From NCBI RefSeq assembly GCF_012641475.1, contig NZ_JABAIL010000011.1, forward strand, positions 1-64,000: a DNA stretch of 64,000 nt, read 5' to 3'. This document shows positions 55,562-64,000 of the stretch, one piece after another. How positions within the stretch are numbered: the first letter of the stretch is position 1; each line of letters begins with the position of its first letter. This DNA is from Flammeovirga agarivorans. GTDB taxonomy: Bacteria > Bacteroidota > Bacteroidia > Cytophagales > Flammeovirgaceae. The notes under the pieces are model-generated. The model searched no databases. It had not been told where the DNA came from and saw only the letters and a list, made by a program, of their open reading frames with translations. The position numbers and the translations under genes were made by a program.

Positions 55562-56244
55562 TGAAATTTTCAAGAATCGAAGTAGCTTTAAAGATGAAGC
55601 AGACAGGCATTGTTCCTGTGTTTTATCATCAAGATGTTGAAGTAAGTATCAATGTATTAAAAGCCTGTTACGAAGGAGGAGTGAGAGTATTTGAGTTTAC
55701 TAACAGAGGAGATAATGCTCATGAGATCTTTAGACATTTAATCGAATATAGAAATCAATTTTTACCTGAATTAGCTCTAGGTATTGGTTCGTTGGTAGAT
55801 GCACCTACAACTGCACTATATATTCAAATGGGTGCTGATTTTATTGTTTCACCAGTGGTGAACGAAGATATGGCAAAGCTATGTAACCGTAGAAAAGTGG
55901 CTTGGTGCCCAGGGTGTGGTTCTGTATCTGAAATTTCATTTGCGGAAGAATTGGGTGCAGAAGTGGTAAAAGTATTTCCAGCTACACAAGTGGGTGGTCC
56001 AAGTTTTATTAAGGCAGTAAAAGCACCTCAACCTTGGACAAACATTATGCCTACAGGAGGAGTAAAAACTACATTTGAGAACTTGCAGGAATGGTTCAAT
56101 GCAGGAGCATATTGTGTGGGAATTGGAGCTCAATTGTTTATCAAGGATGCAGATGGCAACTTTGATTTGAAAAGCATTAAAGAAAAGGTCATCGAATTAA
56201 GAGGTTATGTTGATGATTTAACAAATGAATTGAATGCTGTTTAA
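55561..56244 (+). CDS. eda: KDPG aldolase (2-keto-3-deoxy-6-phosphogluconate aldolase)
   Basis: A 227-residue class I aldolase. The active-site pair is FEFTNR (Glu45) and VKVFPA (Schiff-base Lys137), with WCPGCGSVSE and IMPTGGVKT as expected for the family. It splits KDPG into pyruvate and glyceraldehyde-3-phosphate, the last step of the pathway. It overlaps the kinase stop by one base and its own stop abuts the sulfatase start (TAAATG), so kinase, aldolase and sulfatase are tightly coupled. Confidence 0.9.
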   Translation: MKFSRIEVALKMKQTGIVPVFYHQDVEVSINVLKACYEGGVRVFEFTNRGDNAHEIFRHLIEYRNQFLPELALGIGSLVDAPTTALYIQMGADFIVSPVVNEDMAKLCNRRKVAWCPGCGSVSEISFAEELGAEVVKVFPATQVGGPSFIKAVKAPQPWTNIMPTGGVKTTFENLQEWFNAGAYCVGIGAQLFIKDADGNFDLKSIKEKVIELRGYVDDLTNELNAV

Positions 56245-57642
56245 ATGGTATTGAAGAGACTAAAAATATTATTACTACTTTTTTCTTTTTATGGTGTAGA
56301 AATCAATGCACAGCATACTACACCGAATATCATTCTTATATTATCTGACGATGCAGGATATGCTGATTTTGGATTCCAAGGGAGTCAGGTCATGTGTACT
56401 CCTGCATTGGATCAACTAGCAAAAGAAAGTATTTCTTTCCCCCAAGCATATGTAGCCGGAGCAGTATGTGGACCTTCAAGAGCTGCTTTGTTAACTGGTA
56501 GATATCAGCAACGCTTTGGTTTTGAAGAAAACAATGTTCCGGGCTATATGCAAAATTATTGTATCGAGGATGATCAGATGGGGTTGCCATTGGAAGAAAG
56601 AACCATTGGTAACTACATGCAGTCTTTGGGTTATACCACCGGGATTATCGGTAAGTGGCATATGGGAAATGATGATGTATTCCATCCATTGAAAAGAGGG
56701 TTTGATTTTTTCTATGGTTTTAGAGGAGGTGCTAGAAGTTATTGGTCCTTTTCAGAGGAAAATAAGAATTCAAGAGAAGAGGATTACATGGAAAGGGGGT
56801 TCCGAAATTTTGAAGAACCTGACCAATATCTCACAGATGCTTTTACAGAAGAAACCATACAGTTTATAGACGATAATTTAGATACTCCTTTTTTTCTTTT
56901 CTTATCCTTTAATGCAGTACATACACCAATGGATGCGAAAGAAGAAGATTTAGCTCAGTTTCCTACTCTTGAGGGTAATAGAAAGAAATTGGCAGCAATG
57001 ACTTATGGGATGGATAGAGGGTGTCAGAAAATTTTTGATCACTTAAAGAAGTTAGGTATTGAGAAGAATACAGTAATCATTTACACCAATGATAATGGTG
57101 GTCCAACAGATGCTAACTCTTCTGATAATTCTCCGCTAAGTGGTACAAAAGCAAGTCATTATGAAGGTGGAATTCGAGTTCCTTTTCTGATGAAATTACC
57201 AAATGTATCAAGTCAAGATATATATCAACAACCAATAAGTACTTTAGATATTTTACCCACTTGTTTTGCTTTAGGCGGTGGAGAGGATAAAATTTTAGAA
57301 ACAATAGATGGTGTAAATCTTTTACCCTATTTACAAAACGCAAACTCTGAGATACCTCATAAAGAACTTTACTGGAAGAAAGAAAATAGAGGAGCTGTTC
57401 GATCAGGAAATTGGAAATTTCTCAGATTTCCAGATCGACCTGCCGAGTTATATGATTTATCAAAAGATATTGGAGAAACGAATAACCTAGCTGCTATTTT
57501 TCCTGAAAAGGTAAAAGAGATGTATCAAATGCTTTTTAATTGGGAAACCACCCTATCCAGACCTAGATGGCAACTACAACGAAAATATGAAAAAGCAGCC
57601 ATGGAAAGGATAGATAAATATAAGAAAGCAAAGACCAACTAA
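56245..57642 (+). CDS. Secreted S1-family sulfatase (Cys-x-Pro-x-Arg type)
   Basis: A 465-residue sulfatase. A signal peptide ends at INAQ (~23). The metal-binding start is NIILILSDDAGYADFG and the formylglycine signature is CGPSRAALLTGR with Cys75. IIGKWHMG, SFNAVHTPMDA and IIYTNDNGGPTDANSSDNSPLSGTKASHYEGG supply the remaining active-site residues. It differs from the sulfatase at 30215 both in its signature and in overall sequence, so the two probably attack different sulfate groups. It follows the KDPG aldolase gene with no gap, an unusual translational link between a cytosolic step and a periplasmic enzyme. Confidence 0.9.
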   Translation: MVLKRLKILLLLFSFYGVEINAQHTTPNIILILSDDAGYADFGFQGSQVMCTPALDQLAKESISFPQAYVAGAVCGPSRAALLTGRYQQRFGFEENNVPGYMQNYCIEDDQMGLPLEERTIGNYMQSLGYTTGIIGKWHMGNDDVFHPLKRGFDFFYGFRGGARSYWSFSEENKNSREEDYMERGFRNFEEPDQYLTDAFTEETIQFIDDNLDTPFFLFLSFNAVHTPMDAKEEDLAQFPTLEGNRKKLAAMTYGMDRGCQKIFDHLKKLGIEKNTVIIYTNDNGGPTDANSSDNSPLSGTKASHYEGGIRVPFLMKLPNVSSQDIYQQPISTLDILPTCFALGGGEDKILETIDGVNLLPYLQNANSEIPHKELYWKKENRGAVRSGNWKFLRFPDRPAELYDLSKDIGETNNLAAIFPEKVKEMYQMLFNWETTLSRPRWQLQRKYEKAAMERIDKYKKAKTN

Positions 57643-57685
57643 CCACCTAATTTTGACTGATATAACTAAAAATACTCGACCAATT

Positions 57686-57715
57686 TTTGTATTTCATTAA
57701 ACTTATATACTTTAG
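57686..57715 (+). promoter_or_regulatory. Candidate promoter for the BspA-like gene
   Basis: TTTG (57686-57689), an 18-base spacer, then TACTTTAG (57708-57715), one mismatch from TAnnTTTG, 41 bases before the start codon. It suggests the adhesin gene is transcribed separately from the PUL. Confidence 0.4.
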
Positions 57716-57756
57716 TGACATAAACTTAAAGCTCTTATTTTTTAATTAACAAACTA

Positions 57757-60700
57757 ATGTGTAGACTAATTCTTACCTTTCTATTTATCCTTAGTTTCTC
57801 TGTGTCCCAGGCTCAGTATACCTTAACGGATGATGATGTTATAGTGAACGAGCATGGAGCAATTGTATATTGTTCTTACATGGATGGAGGCGAAATCATT
57901 ATTCCTGATCAATTAGATGGAGTGACGATTACCAGTATTGGGAGTAAGTCGTTTAAAGAACTAGGAATTACCACAGTTCATTTACCTCTAAATGTGATTT
58001 CCATTCGAGATGAAGCTTTCGAGGGGAATAAAATTTCGCATCTAGATCTAAATGAAAAATTACAAAATATTGGTCCTTCTGCGTTTAGGAATAATCAATT
58101 GACCAATATCCTTTTTAATGATGCTCTTGAGGAGATTGGGGCTTATGCTTTTGCAGATAATCATATAGAATCTGTGACTTTTAATGAAGGTTTAGTAACT
58201 ATCGACGGCTTTTCATTTCAACACAATAAAATAGAAAGCATCAGCTTTCCTTTGGCTATTGAGAAGATTGATCCAACTTTCTTATACAATCAGCAACAAC
58301 AAAATGATATCTATTCTTTAGAAGGATGGTATACTGAAGATGCTCCGGAGAAAAGAATAGATCTAACAGTAAATAATCTTCGAGGAAAAACCATCAATTC
58401 CAAGTACATTACAGGGAAGTATACCCTTAAAGATGATGATGTATATCTAGATCGAGACGGAGTTTTAATAGGTTGTACTCATGTTGAAGGTAAACATATA
58501 ATTATACCTTCGGTATTAGATGGAAAGAAAATAACTAAGATAGGGAGCAGTGTTTTCGATCACTTGGATATTGAATCAGTTCAGTTTCCTGAGGGAGTGG
58601 TATCTATTGGGGAAAACTGCTTTTTTGGTTCAAATCTAAAAGATATCCAATTCCCTTCTACACTAAAATCAATAGGACATCATGCTTTCTGTGTCAATGA
58701 TTTAAGGTATTTAGAATTACCTGATTCTTTAGAATCTATTCAATATTATGCATTTTCAGGGAATCAAATTACTAGTCTAAAGCTTCCTAAGTTTCTCAAA
58801 ACATTAAGAAACAATGCCTTTTCAGAAAATAACCTTAGACGTGTAGAACTCCCTCAAGGATTGGAATATATCTATAAGAATGCTTTCGGGTTAAATAGAG
58901 AATTATCATACATCAGTTTTCCTAAAGGCATGAAATATATTGAGTTTAACTCATTTGATTATTACTACAATGGAAATGATAATTGGTTCGATAAAAATAA
59001 TGTACCATTAGAAACTGTGTCTATTTCTGATGAAGATCAATTTTTTTGGAGAGAGATGACTTATCCAGAAAATACAATCTCTTACCATAATGTTGAAAAC
59101 TACAATGGTGAGACAGTATATGACCCTGCTTTAGGTATGTCTCTCCTTGCACCTGATCACCCGACTTTAACTTTCGTAGGATGGTATTCAGATGCTGAGT
59201 TCAACTATCCGATAGTATCTATTGAGAAAGGTATGGTCGGTGAAATTGACCTTTATGCTAAATTTGAAAAGTTCTATACGTTGAACTATTATTTCGGAGA
59301 AGAGAAGATTAATGAACAGTTGTTTTCAGCTGAAGATCAATTTTCTATCGAACCTATTGGTATAGAAAATTATGAATTTAGGGGATGGTATACTGATGCT
59401 AATTTTACAGAACTAATTACTACCCTTCCTAATGATCCTTTTCAAGATATTGATATCTATGGTCAATATATTCCTAAGGTAACCATCACACTTTATAGTT
59501 TTGGTGAAGAGGTAGACGCCTTAGAATATGTTGTGGGAGATGATATTATTTTACCAACTCTAGAGAAAACGGGGTACGAGTTTAATGGTTGGTATAACAG
59601 TGATGAACTGATCAATGAAGTAGATCCTATAGACTTTATCAATGATCAAAATATATATGCAAAATGGAGTATCAATGAATATACGATTACTTACCATTAC
59701 CCAGACCTAGAGACAGAAATTTATACTGTAGCATCAGTAGGTCAGAAATTACAAATACCTACACGAAAAGGATTTATCTTTAATGGTTGGTTTTTAGATG
59801 AAAATTTAACACAACAAATTACTAAAATTCAGCAAGGAATGGCTGAAAACATAGCAGTTTTTCCTAAATGGTTAGAAGCCTATGCTCTTCAGGATAAAGA
59901 TGTTGTTGTTAACGAAGATGGGGTTTTAGTAAGTTGCTCTTATGAGGATGGAGGTGCTGTGATTATTCCACCAATTTTGGATGGTGTAGAAATAAAACGC
60001 ATTGGAGACCACTCTTTTTACTATCATTCTTTAACATCTGTAAGTATACCTGAGGGAGTAGAAAGTATTGGAAAACATGCCTTTTATTCTAATCAACTAG
60101 AATATTTAGAATTACCCGAAAGTCTTTTAAAGATAGAAGATCATGCCTTTGAACGTAATAAGCTGGTAACAGTTGACCTTCCAGAAAGCCTTATAGAAAT
60201 CGGTATCCAATCTTTCTATGTAAACGATATTGTGCATGTAGTTTTGCGATCACAATTAGCTAAAGTAGGTGATAAAGCTTTTATGTATAATGAAATCACA
60301 GAAGTTCATATCAATGATATCCTTACTGATCTGGGTACCTATGTATTCGCAAATAATATTATAACCGAAATAGTACTACCTGAAACGATTGAGACAGTAC
60401 CAGAGGGTATTTTCGATCAAAATAAACTAACATCTGTGGTTCTACCATCCAATATTCAATATATCAATAAAAGGGCCTTTGCGAGTAACCACATATCGTC
60501 ATTGATACTACCAAAGGGCATAAAATCTATTGGGGAAGAAGCGTTTACTGGAAATTCACTTACTAATATAAATTTACCGAATGGTCTAGAATTAATTGCT
60601 GATGGCGCATTTAGATCAAATAAGATTAGAGAAGTGATTTTTCCTACTTCGATCCAAAATATTGGACCGTTTGCATTTGCGTGGAATTTGATACAGTCTA

Positions 60701-63700
60701 CCGAACTACCTGAAACTATTACAGAGATTGCTGACGGAATTTTCTTGGAGAACCAATTAACAGAGGTGAACCTTCCACCTTATATCACAAAAATTGGTCA
60801 TCAAGCTTTTGAGTCAAATGAAATTGAGAAAACTAATATTCCAGAGAGTGTCACTTATATTGGAAATTATGCTTTTCAACAGAATGAGTTGAAAAATATT
60901 CCTTTTCCTGAGAATATTGAATATATCGGTGATGATGCTTTTTCTTGGAATAATATTGAAGAAGTCATATTACCAAGTCACTTGGACTTTCTTGGAGAAA
61001 AAGCTTTTAGTCGCAATGAAATTACAAAAGTACAGTTTCCTAAAACGGGACTGACCACCATTAAGAATTATACTTTCAGTAGTAATAAAATTGATTCATT
61101 AGAGATACCCGAGAATATTGAAACAATTGGGGAATATGCTTTCTATCAAAATGAATTAAGCGAAGTGATTTTCCCATCTTCATTAATAACAATCGAGAGT
61201 GATGCATTTGGTAGAAACAGAATTGATTCTGTCAAGTTGCCTCAAAGTTTAGCATTTATTGGAGAAGAAGCTTTTAAGTACAATAGTTTGGAATACGTAG
61301 AAATTCCGAGAAGTGTAAAACAGATAGACAGTTATGCTTTTATGAATAATTGCCTTGATTCCATTTTCATTCCACAAGAGGTAGAAACTCTAGGTTATAA
61401 TATCTTCAGTTTAACTGTCTGTGATGATGAATTAGGGTACGAAGAACAATATTGGTTAGATAAAAATGATGAACAGGTTACGTCTATTCGAGTAACTGGG
61501 GAAGATGAGTTTTACTATATACACAAGAATACTATCGATTATGAAATAGAGTATAAATATGTCATCTCTGGTTATGGATACGGAGGGACTAAAAAATTTG
61601 AAAATCATCATTGGAAGACGACTTATACCATAGAAGATGATTTTGAATTGGAATTACCAGAGCAAGAAGCAGGATATACATTTGGAACTTGGCATACTGA
61701 TTATTACTTCAATCATGAGATCACAAAGATTGAAAAAGGGACTACTGGTAAAAAATATCTTCATATTAGAAAAACACCAATAGACTATTCTATTCAAGTT
61801 AATGGGGTGGAAAATTATTATGGAAAAACATCTTATACTATTCTAGATGATTTTTCATTTTCAACACCTAAGAAGGAAGGATATGGTTTCCGAGGTTGGT
61901 TTTCTGATGAAGAACTTCAACATGAAATACATGGAATTTCTGAAGGGTCAATGGGGGAGATCAACATCTATTCGAAATGGGAGAAGGAATATAAGCTCAC
62001 ATTTTTAGATGGAGAGGAAGAAGTAGATTCTGAAATATTTTTTAGAGACTCAGAAGTAATAGTTTTACCTACTTCTCTTTCAAAAAAAGGATATGAGTTT
62101 AATGGATGGTATACCGATCCATCGTTTACTACAGCTATTACTGAAATACCTAGCGGATCTACAGGTGATATAGCATTACACTCAAAATGGGAACTAATAG
62201 AGTATTCTATTTATTACCATGATGGAAACACTGATTCTGAAACATATACAGTAGAGACCGATGAGTATTCATTGATAACACCTACTAAACCAGGATATAC
62301 TTTTGAAGGCTGGTACCTTGATGAAAGTTATACCTCTAAGATAGAAACGATTACCAAAGGGAGTACAGGAGACTTGGATTTATACCCGAAATGGAAGGTA
62401 ATAGAGTATAGCATTACTTACAATAATGTGGAGGATTATGATGGATTATCCACTTACACTATAGTGTCTGAAAATTATCTATTATCAGATCCTTCTAAGG
62501 AAGGTTATTCATTTATGGGTTGGTTTATTGATGATGCTTACACTACTTCAATATCAGTAATAGAGACAGGAACCCTAGGTAATATTGACTTGTATGCGAA
62601 ATGGGATATTGAAGAGTATACTATTCATTATCATGGAGTGGATGACACAGACCTTCCGAAGGTCTACACCATTGAATCAGAAGATTATCAATTAAAACAT
62701 CCAGAAAAGCTAGGCTACACCTTTGAAGGTTGGTATTTAGATGAAAGTTATACCTCTAAGATAGAAACGATTACCAAGGGGAGTACAGGAGACTTGAATT
62801 TGTATTCAAAATGGGAGATTGTGGAGTATACAATTATCTATAATAATATTGATAACTATAATGGGTTGTCTAGTTATACGGTGTTGTCAGATACATACGT
62901 ACTAACAAAAGCATATAGGGAAGGGTACACTTTTGAAGGATGGTATTTGGACGAATCTTTGACGTCCGAAATCACAGAGATTTCTAAAGGCAGTACTGGA
63001 AACCTTAGTTTGTATGCAAAATGGGAACTTCAAGATTATAGTATTTACTATCATGACGTTGATAACTTTAACGGTGTAGGTGGATATAGCCATACAACAG
63101 AAACATTCCAATTAGAAGCACCAATTAGAGATGGTTATAATTTCGTTGGTTGGTACTTGGATCAAGGATATAATAATGCCATAGCTGAAGTTGTACAAGG
63201 TTCAACAGGTGATCTTAATTTGTATGCAAAGTGGGAAGAAGTTGAATATCTCATTACATATCAAAATGTCGATACTTATTTGGGTGTAAACAGCTACACT
63301 ATTAATTCACCTACGATTAGTCTGTCGGATCCATCGAAAAATGGGTATCAATTTGAGGGTTGGTTTCTGGACCAAAATTATACAGATAAGCAGACGTCAA
63401 TCCCTACAGGCAGTTTAGGAGATATAACACTCTATGCCAAATGGTCATTGATTGAGTATACTATATCCTACGAAGGTGTAGATAATTATAATGGAGTAAC
63501 CACATATTCGATTGAATCGGAAACGTTTACTCTAACTATACCGGAGAATATTGAAGGAGAATTTGATGGTTGGTATACGGACCCCGGGTATAAGAATAAG
63601 GTAGACAAAGTAATGAAAGGGACTTATGGTGATTTAGTATTTTATGCCAAGGTCAACCCTATTATTAATGATCTCAATGGGTCTTTTTCGCAAGATATTC

Positions 63701-63903
63701 ATTTATATCCTAACCCCAGCTCTAACTATTTCTCTTTAAATATTCATGCTGATAAAGTGTCTATTTACTCCTATCAGGGATTAAAATTGAAAGAGTTTAC
63801 GGGTAATGGTTTCTATGATATTTCTGACTTGGCCACAGGGGTATACATGGTGCATATCAAATTAGGAGATATGGTCTTTTCAAAGAAGTTGGTGGTCAAC
63901 TAA
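57757..63903 (+). CDS. Giant BspA-like LRR/InlB-B-repeat surface protein with T9SS tail
   Basis: A 2048-residue exported protein. A signal peptide ends at SQAQ (~21). BspA-type leucine-rich repeats (LRR_5; ~23-nt-codon units such as IGENAFYSNQL and LPESLLKIEDHAF) fill ~22-430 and ~705-1240. InlB B-type/Listeria-Bacteroides repeats of ~70 residues, each with a GYxFxGWYxD core and a closing LYAKW, occupy ~440-705 (about four units) and ~1265-1965 (about ten units). A T9SS tail ends at SKKLVVN. Such proteins mediate adhesion to surfaces, hosts or other cells; the ligand is unknown. It has its own promoter-like site and terminator and is probably not part of the PUL. Confidence 0.88.
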   Translation: MCRLILTFLFILSFSVSQAQYTLTDDDVIVNEHGAIVYCSYMDGGEIIIPDQLDGVTITSIGSKSFKELGITTVHLPLNVISIRDEAFEGNKISHLDLNEKLQNIGPSAFRNNQLTNILFNDALEEIGAYAFADNHIESVTFNEGLVTIDGFSFQHNKIESISFPLAIEKIDPTFLYNQQQQNDIYSLEGWYTEDAPEKRIDLTVNNLRGKTINSKYITGKYTLKDDDVYLDRDGVLIGCTHVEGKHIIIPSVLDGKKITKIGSSVFDHLDIESVQFPEGVVSIGENCFFGSNLKDIQFPSTLKSIGHHAFCVNDLRYLELPDSLESIQYYAFSGNQITSLKLPKFLKTLRNNAFSENNLRRVELPQGLEYIYKNAFGLNRELSYISFPKGMKYIEFNSFDYYYNGNDNWFDKNNVPLETVSISDEDQFFWREMTYPENTISYHNVENYNGETVYDPALGMSLLAPDHPTLTFVGWYSDAEFNYPIVSIEKGMVGEIDLYAKFEKFYTLNYYFGEEKINEQLFSAEDQFSIEPIGIENYEFRGWYTDANFTELITTLPNDPFQDIDIYGQYIPKVTITLYSFGEEVDALEYVVGDDIILPTLEKTGYEFNGWYNSDELINEVDPIDFINDQNIYAKWSINEYTITYHYPDLETEIYTVASVGQKLQIPTRKGFIFNGWFLDENLTQQITKIQQGMAENIAVFPKWLEAYALQDKDVVVNEDGVLVSCSYEDGGAVIIPPILDGVEIKRIGDHSFYYHSLTSVSIPEGVESIGKHAFYSNQLEYLELPESLLKIEDHAFERNKLVTVDLPESLIEIGIQSFYVNDIVHVVLRSQLAKVGDKAFMYNEITEVHINDILTDLGTYVFANNIITEIVLPETIETVPEGIFDQNKLTSVVLPSNIQYINKRAFASNHISSLILPKGIKSIGEEAFTGNSLTNINLPNGLELIADGAFRSNKIREVIFPTSIQNIGPFAFAWNLIQSTELPETITEIADGIFLENQLTEVNLPPYITKIGHQAFESNEIEKTNIPESVTYIGNYAFQQNELKNIPFPENIEYIGDDAFSWNNIEEVILPSHLDFLGEKAFSRNEITKVQFPKTGLTTIKNYTFSSNKIDSLEIPENIETIGEYAFYQNELSEVIFPSSLITIESDAFGRNRIDSVKLPQSLAFIGEEAFKYNSLEYVEIPRSVKQIDSYAFMNNCLDSIFIPQEVETLGYNIFSLTVCDDELGYEEQYWLDKNDEQVTSIRVTGEDEFYYIHKNTIDYEIEYKYVISGYGYGGTKKFENHHWKTTYTIEDDFELELPEQEAGYTFGTWHTDYYFNHEITKIEKGTTGKKYLHIRKTPIDYSIQVNGVENYYGKTSYTILDDFSFSTPKKEGYGFRGWFSDEELQHEIHGISEGSMGEINIYSKWEKEYKLTFLDGEEEVDSEIFFRDSEVIVLPTSLSKKGYEFNGWYTDPSFTTAITEIPSGSTGDIALHSKWELIEYSIYYHDGNTDSETYTVETDEYSLITPTKPGYTFEGWYLDESYTSKIETITKGSTGDLDLYPKWKVIEYSITYNNVEDYDGLSTYTIVSENYLLSDPSKEGYSFMGWFIDDAYTTSISVIETGTLGNIDLYAKWDIEEYTIHYHGVDDTDLPKVYTIESEDYQLKHPEKLGYTFEGWYLDESYTSKIETITKGSTGDLNLYSKWEIVEYTIIYNNIDNYNGLSSYTVLSDTYVLTKAYREGYTFEGWYLDESLTSEITEISKGSTGNLSLYAKWELQDYSIYYHDVDNFNGVGGYSHTTETFQLEAPIRDGYNFVGWYLDQGYNNAIAEVVQGSTGDLNLYAKWEEVEYLITYQNVDTYLGVNSYTINSPTISLSDPSKNGYQFEGWFLDQNYTDKQTSIPTGSLGDITLYAKWSLIEYTISYEGVDNYNGVTTYSIESETFTLTIPENIEGEFDGWYTDPGYKNKVDKVMKGTYGDLVFYAKVNPIINDLNGSFSQDIHLYPNPSSNYFSLNIHADKVSIYSYQGLKLKEFTGNGFYDISDLATGVYMVHIKLGDMVFSKKLVVN
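62320..62797 (+). repeat. Near-identical DNA repeat inside the BspA-like gene
   Basis: Bases 62320-62377 and 62740-62797 are identical except for one base, exactly 420 bp apart, i.e. two ~210-bp repeat units. Other units in the array are much more diverged, so this pair reflects a recent duplication or gene conversion. Confidence 0.8.
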
Positions 63904-63946
63904 CATTAAGTTTTTCATAAACAATTAGTTAATACAAAGAAATGTC

Positions 63947-63989
63947 AAAAAGCGAGAAGGCAGTATATCACTTACCTTCTCGCTTTTTT
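63947..63989 (+). terminator. Rho-independent terminator
   Basis: Perfect 13-bp stem AAAAGCGAGAAGG (63947-63959) with CCTTCTCGCTTTT (63975-63987), continuing into a T-run. It ends the BspA-like gene. Confidence 0.9.
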
Positions 63990-64000
63990 TCATAGATTAT

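Noticed and set aside
61560-63660. Regular ~210-bp periodicity as a possible CRISPR or mobile-element array
   Set aside because: The periodicity is coding: each unit is one ~70-residue InlB B-type repeat in a single open frame.

Overview
The window comes from a low-GC marine member of the Bacteroidota. Cytophagales, and Flammeovirga or a relative in particular, would fit, but this is inferred from gene content and not from a search. Supporting signs are a SusC/SusD pair, type IX secretion (T9SS) C-terminal sorting tails, a TAnnTTTG-type promoter, weak ribosome binding sites, and a very large investment in red-algal galactan (agar/porphyran) breakdown.

Layout. 1-119: 3' part of a 5S rRNA and its terminator, so an rRNA operon ends here. 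385-14054: mostly housekeeping and accessory genes, namely a small TPR protein, an acyltransferase-3, a secreted propeller protein, a DUF2490-like gene interrupted by an in-frame TAG, a secreted GH5 enzyme, an ArsO-like flavoprotein, a DUF4212/sodium:solute symporter pair, a cupin, and a two-gene unit of a large FAD oxidoreductase with an unrecognised partner. 14300-31783: polysaccharide-degrading enzymes in several transcription units, namely three GH86 enzymes, an SGNH esterase, a GH16 enzyme and a sulfatase. 31864-34583: an AraC regulator and a membrane-anchored TPR/LuxR-type regulator. 34859-57642: a polysaccharide utilisation locus (PUL) running in one direction: susC, susD, a surface glycan-binding lipoprotein, GH2, six metabolic and transport genes, GH117, GH86, KDG kinase, KDPG aldolase and a sulfatase. 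57757-63903: a 2048-residue BspA-like adhesin with a T9SS tail.

How it works together (inference from families). T9SS-exported GH86 and GH16 enzymes with CBM6 modules cut agar or porphyran outside the cell. SusC/SusD and the glycan-binding lipoprotein import the oligosaccharides. Sulfatases, a GH86 without a sorting tail, GH2 (beta-galactosidase type) and GH117 (anhydro-L-galactosidase type) finish depolymerisation to galactose and 3,6-anhydro-L-galactose (L-AHG). A RhaT-like permease is the natural candidate to bring L-AHG into the cytoplasm. Aldehyde dehydrogenase, an enolase-superfamily cycloisomerase, a zinc alcohol dehydrogenase, an SDR reductase, KDG kinase and KDPG aldolase form the complete known route from L-AHG to pyruvate and glyceraldehyde-3-phosphate. 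The dehydrogenase/reductase pair is what the L series needs to invert C5.

Less ordinary points: a hairpin-rich leader with a terminator-like end just upstream of the 1922-residue GH86 gene; a 15-base element repeated exactly upstream of that leader and, with one mismatch, upstream of a sulfatase; terminator-like hairpins inside the catabolic gene run; and the broken DUF2490-like gene.
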